Below, piece by piece: positions 59,373 to 64,000 of a stretch of 64,000 bases of DNA. This stretch comes from CAYPNP01 sp964412195. GTDB lineage: Bacteria; Acidobacteriota; JAAYUB01. The position numbers were made by a program, and so were the translations under genes. Numbering within the stretch: position 1 is the stretch's first letter; the number at the start of each line of letters is the position of its first letter. Under the pieces are notes generated by a model. That model saw only the letters and a list, made by a program, of their open reading frames with translations. It did no database searches and had not been told where the DNA came from. The stretch covers positions 1 to 64,000 of the forward strand of contig CAYPNP010000008.1 of NCBI GenBank assembly GCA_964412195.1. Direction: 5' to 3'.

Positions 59373-61814
59373 TTAGACGAGGTCCATCGGGTCGAGGTCG
59401 ACGGCGATCCGCTGGAACGGCAGGCGGGCGGAGACGCAGCGGCGTCGGAAGTCGCGCAGCACCGCTCCCAGGGCCTCGTCGGACAGGCAGCGCACCAGGA
59501 GGCTCCAGCGCCACTCGTCCTGGACCTTCTCCAGCAGCGCGGGCATGGGGCCAGTCACGCGCAGGGCCCCTTCCCGACCGGCCGCCCGGATCGCGTCCCG
59601 CAAGTGCCCGCCCGCCGCCGTGGCTAGTTTCCGGACCGCCTCCTCGCCTCGCTCGGTGATCACGACAAAGACCAGCCGCGAAAAGGGCGGGAAGAACATC
59701 TGCCGGCGGAAGGCGATCTCCTGCTCGTAGAAGGCGCGGTAATCCTGTTTCCGGGCGAAACGGATGGCGTAGTGGTTGGCGAAATAGGTCTGGATGTAGA
59801 CCTGGCCCGGCGTGTCGCCGCGGCCGGAGCGGCCAGCCACCTGGGTCAGGAGCTGGAAGGTCCGCTCGGCGGCGCGGAAGTCGGGGATGCGCAGGCTGGT
59901 GTCGGTGGACAGCACCACCACCAGCGTGACCGCGGGGAAGTCGTGCCCCTTGGCGATCATCTGGGTGCCCACCAGCAGGTCGATCTCGCGGCGCTCGAAG
60001 CGGTCCAGGATCTCCTTCATCTGACCGCGCTTCCGGGTGGTGTCGCGGTCGAAGCGGGCCACGGTCCGGCCCGGGAAGCGTTGCCGGAAAGCCTCTTCCA
60101 GTTTCTCCGTGCCGGTGCCCAGGAAGAAGAGGTACTTGCTGCCGCACTCCGGGCACTTGTCGGGCACGTCCCGGAGGAAGCCGCAGTAGTGGCAGAGCAG
60201 CTTCTGCTCGCGGTGGTGGAAGGTCAGGGCCACCGAGCAGTGGTCGCAGACCACGTCCGCGCCGCACTTGCGGCACATCACCACGGGGGCGTAGCCGCGG
60301 CGGTTCAGCAGCACCATCACCTGCTCCCTCCGCTGCATGCGCTCGGCCACCGCCCGGTGGACCTCGCCGGCCAGGATCACGCTCTTGCCGTGGCGCTCGA
60401 ACTCCCGGGCCATGTCCACCAACGTCACCTCGGGCAGGGGGCGGCGCTCGATCCGCTCGGGCAGCTCCAGCAGGGCGAGGCCGCGCCCCTCGACGGCGGC
60501 GTGGTAGCTCTCCAGGGCCGGGGTGGCCGAGCCCAGCACCAGCGCGGCCCCGCAGGCGGCGGCCCAGCGGCGGGCCGCCTCGCGGGCGTGGTAGCGCGGC
60601 GTCTCGTCCTGCTTGTAGGAGGCGTCGTGCTCCTCGTCCATGACGATCAGGCCGACGCGGTCCAGCGGCGCGAAGAGGGCTGAGCGGGTGCCGATGACCA
60701 CCCGCGCCTCGCCGCGGTGGATGCGGAACCACTGGTCGTGGCGCTCGCCGTCGGAGAGCATGCTGTGCAAGATGGCCAGGCGCGGCCCGAAATGGGCCAG
60801 GAAGCGCCGGGTCAGGGCGGGGGTGAGGGCGATCTCCGGCACCAGCACCAGCGCGGTGCGGCCCCGCGCCAGGGCGTCGTGGATCAGCTCGATGTAGACC
60901 TGGGTCTTGCCACTGCCGGTGACGCCGAAGAGCAGGTACTGCCCGGGCCGGCCCGCGTCGAGGTCGCCGCGCACCCGGTCCACGGCCGCCTGCTGGTGGG
61001 CCGTCAGGGTGAGGGGACCGTCGTTCCGCTCCACATAGCCCCGGAACGGGTCGCGGAGGGACTCCTCCTCGTAGACCCGCAGCAACTCCTTTTTCGCCAG
61101 GCTCTGGAGCACCGGGACCACCGCCTCGGTCTCCCGCAAGAGCCGGGCCTGGGGGACCGGTCCCTCGTGGGAGCGCAGGAACTCCAGCACCGCGCGCTGG
61201 CGGACCGGAAAATCCGACGGGTCGACTTCCGGCGCCAGCAGCTCCACGAAACGGACCCGCCGGAAGCCGGTGCGCGCGCCGAGGACCCGGCTCTCCTTGG
61301 TTACCCAGCCGCGGCGCTCGAGGGCCGCCAGGGCCGCTTCGATACCGCGGGCGGAGATGGTGCGGGCGATCTCCCGCCGGGTGACGCCCGGCCGGGCGAC
61401 GATCAATGCCAGCACTTTCTCCTGGAAGGTCTTGGCGCCGGCCTCTTCGAGTTGCCGGCGGCCGGCGGCGGTGGCCCGGTAGGCGAAAGTGGTATCCACA
61501 TAGGAGCCGGGGGGGAAGAAAAGGCGGATGCACTCGCCCGGCGGGGCGAAGTAGGCGTCGGCCATCCAGGCGGCCAATGCCAGCCGGGGCGCGTCCACCA
61601 GCGGCTCGGCGTCCACCTGCTCGAGGATCTCCCTGAGTTTCACTCCCGCCGGCGGCGCGTCCGGCAGGGCGGTGACCACGCCGTTGGCGTGGCCGCCGGC
61701 CAGGGGCACCACCACCCGGCAACCCACCCGCAGGCCCGCCGCCATGTCAGGCGGCACGGCGTAGGTGTAGGGCTGGTGGACCGGGGCGAAGAGGCTGATT
61801 TCCGCGCAGCGCAT
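59373..61814 (-). CDS. priA: Primosomal protein N' (PriA helicase)
   Basis: 813 residues. The N-terminal 3'-DNA-binding domain is 'FAPVHQPYTYAVPPDMAAGLRVGCRVVVPLAG'. Helicase Walker A GVTGSGKTQVYIELI, Walker B LIVMDEEHDASYKQDETPRYHAREAA and motif III LGSATPALESYHA are present. The zinc-binding region has CRKCGADVVCDHCSVALTFHHREQKLLCHYCG and CPECGS, then GTQMIAKGHDFPAVTLVVVLSTDT. It restarts stalled replication forks. The downstream gap on the stop side is a nested repeat; on the start side another repeat lies only 9 bases away. Confidence 0.97.
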   Translation of the reverse strand: MRCAEISLFAPVHQPYTYAVPPDMAAGLRVGCRVVVPLAGGHANGVVTALPDAPPAGVKLREILEQVDAEPLVDAPRLALAAWMADAYFAPPGECIRLFFPPGSYVDTTFAYRATAAGRRQLEEAGAKTFQEKVLALIVARPGVTRREIARTISARGIEAALAALERRGWVTKESRVLGARTGFRRVRFVELLAPEVDPSDFPVRQRAVLEFLRSHEGPVPQARLLRETEAVVPVLQSLAKKELLRVYEEESLRDPFRGYVERNDGPLTLTAHQQAAVDRVRGDLDAGRPGQYLLFGVTGSGKTQVYIELIHDALARGRTALVLVPEIALTPALTRRFLAHFGPRLAILHSMLSDGERHDQWFRIHRGEARVVIGTRSALFAPLDRVGLIVMDEEHDASYKQDETPRYHAREAARRWAAACGAALVLGSATPALESYHAAVEGRGLALLELPERIERRPLPEVTLVDMAREFERHGKSVILAGEVHRAVAERMQRREQVMVLLNRRGYAPVVMCRKCGADVVCDHCSVALTFHHREQKLLCHYCGFLRDVPDKCPECGSKYLFFLGTGTEKLEEAFRQRFPGRTVARFDRDTTRKRGQMKEILDRFERREIDLLVGTQMIAKGHDFPAVTLVVVLSTDTSLRIPDFRAAERTFQLLTQVAGRSGRGDTPGQVYIQTYFANHYAIRFARKQDYRAFYEQEIAFRRQMFFPPFSRLVFVVITERGEEAVRKLATAAGGHLRDAIRAAGREGALRVTGPMPALLEKVQDEWRWSLLVRCLSDEALGAVLRDFRRRCVSARLPFQRIAVDLDPMDLV

Positions 61815-61822
61815 GGAGACAT

Positions 61823-62017
61823 TTCACCACAAAGGCGAGAAGAACACAAAGCCGGAAGAGGGGATCTGAACATCGAACATTGAACATCGAATGCTGAAGT
61901 CAATCCTGCAACTCCCCCCGTCTTTGCCTTCACCCTGAGTTCGACTACGCGAAACGACGGGCTCATCGAAAACCAAGGTGTTCCCGGTTTGACTTCGATG
62001 TTCGATGTTCGATCGGA
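61823..62017. repeat. Repeat cluster: CACAAAG arm and facing GAACATC/GATGTTC pair
   Basis: 61823-61852 is a diverged single arm of the CACAAAG family. GAACATCGAACATTGAACATC (61868-61903) faces TTTGACTTCGATGTTCGATG (61989-62017), the same family as at 3511-3562. Between them are CACCCTGAGTTCGACTACG and related bases (61931-61975), which recall another common dispersed intergenic repeat. The 235-base gap between priA and the UDG gene has no other content. Confidence 0.8.
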
Positions 62018-62049
62018 CGAATCAGGGTGGGGGCTGAAATCAAATGGGG

Positions 62050-63030
62050 TCAGCGGGATTTTGGGGGGGGCGACAGGCCGAGCAGCGCCATGGCTTTCTG
62101 GAGATCCTTCCATGCCTCGGGCTTGGCGTTCTCGTTCCGCAGCAGGTAGGCGGGGTGGTAGGTGGCGATCACGGTGGCGCTGTGGAAGCGGCCGGCGGTG
62201 CCCCGCAGCACCCCGATGGACTTCTTGCTGCCGAACAGGAACTGGGCCGCCACCGCGCCGAGGCAGACGATGACCCGGGGCTGGATGATCTCGATCTGCC
62301 GGATCAGGAAAGGGCTGCAGGCGGCGACCTCGTCCGGCTCGGGGGTGCGGTTGTCGGGCGGGCGGCACTTGACCACGTTGGCGATGTAGACGTCGTCCCG
62401 CCGGAGGGTCATGGCCCGGATCATCTTGTCCAGCAGCTGGCCGGCCCGGCCCACGAACGGCCGGCCGGTGGCGTCTTCGTCGGCACCCGGCCCCTCGCCC
62501 ACGAACATCAGGGCGGCGTCCGCGCTACCCTCGCCGAAGACGACGGTCTTGCGGCCGTGGCAGAGCTTGCAGCGGGTGCACTCGCCGATCTCCCGCCGCA
62601 GGGCTGCCAGCTGCCGCGCTTTTTCCTCGCGGCTCAATTTCGGCTGGGCGGGCTCCGCGGCCTCCAGCAGCGAGGCCTGGTGGAGCGGCTCCACGAGCGG
62701 CGGGGCGGCGGATTTCCCCGGCACTGGCGCGGTGGGCTTCACTGGCGGCGGCACGGGCGGGGCCGGTTTCCCGGCAACCGGAGGCGCGGTTCTCGCCGGA
62801 GCGGCGGGAGCCGGCATGACTGCCTTTTCCGGCGCCGCCATTGTCGGCGCCTTCGCCGCGGTGGAAGCGGCCGGCCGCCTGGCCCGGCGCCCGGCCAGGG
62901 CCCGGTACTGCTTCCCCCGGCGCCGGTCCGGCGTCAGCACGAACTGCTCGACACCCAGGTCGCCGAAGAAAGCCAGCGACTGGACCAGCTTCTGGAGCGC
63001 CTCGAGGTCGGGGGTTTCTTTCTCGTCCAT
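62050..63030 (-). CDS. Family-4 uracil-DNA glycosylase with Fe-S cluster
   Basis: 326 residues from ATG at 63030. A Pro/Ala-rich linker fills about residues 50-125. The C-terminal domain (about 140-326) has CTRCKLCHGRKTVVFGEG, FVGEGPGADEDATGRPFVGRAGQLLDKM, 'NVVKCRPPDNRTPEPDEVAACSPFL' and TYHPAYLL. That is the family-4 catalytic layout with four Cys for a 4Fe-4S cluster. It removes uracil from DNA. The start may be coupled to the end of era, 5 bases upstream; a GTG at 63039 is an alternative. The long linker is unusual for short family-4 enzymes. Confidence 0.93.
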   Translation of the reverse strand: MDEKETPDLEALQKLVQSLAFFGDLGVEQFVLTPDRRRGKQYRALAGRRARRPAASTAAKAPTMAAPEKAVMPAPAAPARTAPPVAGKPAPPVPPPVKPTAPVPGKSAAPPLVEPLHQASLLEAAEPAQPKLSREEKARQLAALRREIGECTRCKLCHGRKTVVFGEGSADAALMFVGEGPGADEDATGRPFVGRAGQLLDKMIRAMTLRRDDVYIANVVKCRPPDNRTPEPDEVAACSPFLIRQIEIIQPRVIVCLGAVAAQFLFGSKKSIGVLRGTAGRFHSATVIATYHPAYLLRNENAKPEAWKDLQKAMALLGLSPPPKSR

Positions 63031-63035
63031 GGCGG

Positions 63036-63956
63036 TCACTGGAGCATGCCCATCTGGCTCAGCAGGGTCATGTTGTTGCGCCAGTTCGGCTCCACGCGCA
63101 CGAACAGGCCGAGGTAGACCCGGCAGCCGAGCAGCGCCTCGCACTCCCGGCGGGCCTCCGAGCCGATGGTCTTGAGCATCTGGCCGCCCTTGCCGATGAC
63201 GATGCCCTTCTGGGAGTCGCGCTCCACCAGGATGGACGCCTCGATCCGCACGATCCGGTCGGAGGCGCGGCGCGACTCGTCCCACAGGTCCACCACCACG
63301 GCGGAGGCGAAGGGCAGCTCCTGGCGGGTATGGACGAGGACCTTCTCCCGGACCAGCTCGGCCGCCAGGAAGCGCTCGGGCGAGTCGGTGATGAAGCCCT
63401 CGTCGTAGAAGTACTCGCCGTCCGGCAGGATGCCGTACAACTCGTCCAGCAAGCCCTTGACGCCGTCGCCGGTCAGGGCGCTGACGGGCAGGTAGGCGGC
63501 ATAGTCGTGCTGCTGGCGGTAGAAGTCGATCACCTCCAGGATCTTCCCCTTCTTGACCAGGTCGATCTTGTTGATGACCAGGACGGCGCGGCGGCCGGCG
63601 TTCTTGACGATGTCCAGGACGAACTGCTCGCCGTGGCCGAACGACTGGGTGATGTCCACCATGTGCACCAGCACGTCGGCGGTGTGGAGCGCGTCGTAGA
63701 TATGCTGCACCATCCGCCGGTTCAGCTCGTGGCCGGGCTTGTGCACGCCGGGGGTGTCGAAGAAGACGATCTGGCCGCGCTTCTCGGTCCGCACGCCGAG
63801 GATGCGCGTGCGGGTGGTCTGGGGCTTGTCGGAGATGATGGCGATCTTCTTGCCGACGATCTGGTTGAGCAGCGTGGACTTGCCGACGTTGGTCCGGCCG
63901 ACGATGGCGGCGTAGCCGCACTTCTTCGGCGGCGGGGGCGGCGCGGCTTTTTTCAC
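63036..63956 (-). CDS. era: GTPase Era
   Basis: 306 residues counted from the GTG at 63956. Era helps 16S rRNA maturation and 30S assembly. GTPase motifs: G1 GRTNVGKST, switch KPQTTRTRILGV, G3 DTPGVHKPGH, G4 NKIDLVKKG and G5 SALTGDG. The C-terminal KH domain contains GIVIGKGGQMLKTIGSEAR. The frame stays open upstream through a basic Pro/Ala/Lys stretch (PAPRAKRQVKKAAPPPPP) to the window edge, so the true start may be beyond 64000. Confidence 0.95.
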   Translation of the reverse strand: MKKAAPPPPPKKCGYAAIVGRTNVGKSTLLNQIVGKKIAIISDKPQTTRTRILGVRTEKRGQIVFFDTPGVHKPGHELNRRMVQHIYDALHTADVLVHMVDITQSFGHGEQFVLDIVKNAGRRAVLVINKIDLVKKGKILEVIDFYRQQHDYAAYLPVSALTGDGVKGLLDELYGILPDGEYFYDEGFITDSPERFLAAELVREKVLVHTRQELPFASAVVVDLWDESRRASDRIVRIEASILVERDSQKGIVIGKGGQMLKTIGSEARRECEALLGCRVYLGLFVRVEPNWRNNMTLLSQMGMLQ

Positions 63957-64000
63957 CTGCCTCTTCGCCCGGGGCGCAGGAGCTTTCCCGGATGGCGGCG

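Overview
This window is a GC-rich bacterial chromosome segment with dense, mostly ordinary genes. It is probably from an Acidobacteriota-like organism. The clues are a VWFA-related protein of the type named after Acidobacteria (21353-22456), many SpoIIE/HD-GYP/histidine-kinase signalling proteins, an outer-membrane gene set (TonB receptor, porin, OmpA/Pal-like lipoprotein) and GC-rich codon use. The phylum call is inference; no 16S gene is present. No phage, transposase, CRISPR array or complete mobile element was found.

Layout. 1-2739: a truncated metallo-hydrolase, two small conserved proteins and a secreted hypothetical protein, with divergent promoters near 1.76-1.83 kb. 2750-6704: a 5-oxoprolinase cluster, pxpB-pxpC-MFS transporter-pxpA, interrupted by intergenic inverted repeats. 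6.9-12.2 kb: alpha/beta hydrolase, membrane histidine kinase and a PDZ-membrane-GAF-SpoIIE phosphatase. 12.4-16.2 kb: a MacA/MacB-type adaptor, ATPase and permease. 16.4 kb: tRNA-Val(CAC) with its own promoter. 16.6-21.1 kb: lipocalin, TonB-dependent receptor and porin. 21.4-25.3 kb (minus strand): smpB followed by three exported proteins, one with a BsuPI-like domain and one VWFA-related. 25.5-30.2 kb: polysaccharide deacetylase, amidohydrolase, LysM protein and OmpA-like lipoprotein. 30.4-36.9 kb: truB, M20 peptidase, DUF362 ferredoxin, pyruvate kinase and a Zn-ribbon/FHA/GAF/HD-GYP protein. 37.0-44.0 kb: VWA membrane protein, orphan peptide-binding lipoprotein and dnaE. 44.3-52.5 kb (minus strand): a complete kdpFABCDE system headed by an additional 29-residue membrane ORF. 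52.7-54.7 kb: NTF2-like protein, QueG-like Fe-S protein and CGNR zinc-finger protein. 55.0-57.7 kb: an enlarged GlmS-like protein. 57.9-64.0 kb: GAF-SpoIIE phosphatase, priA, family-4 uracil-DNA glycosylase and era.

How the genes work together. The clearest units are pxp (5-oxoproline uptake and ATP-driven hydrolysis to glutamate), Mac-like efflux or export, Kdp (K+ uptake with its two-component control) and a cell-envelope set.

The most unusual global feature is a set of several unrelated short-period repeat families found only between genes. They often sit as facing (inverted) pairs, in one case nested, and start within a few bases of a stop codon. They look like non-autonomous intergenic elements able to fold into long RNA or DNA hairpins. 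Other points worth following are the kdp leader ORF, the GlmS-like protein whose catalytic Cys lies at about residue 51, and the MFS gene embedded in the 5-oxoprolinase operon.
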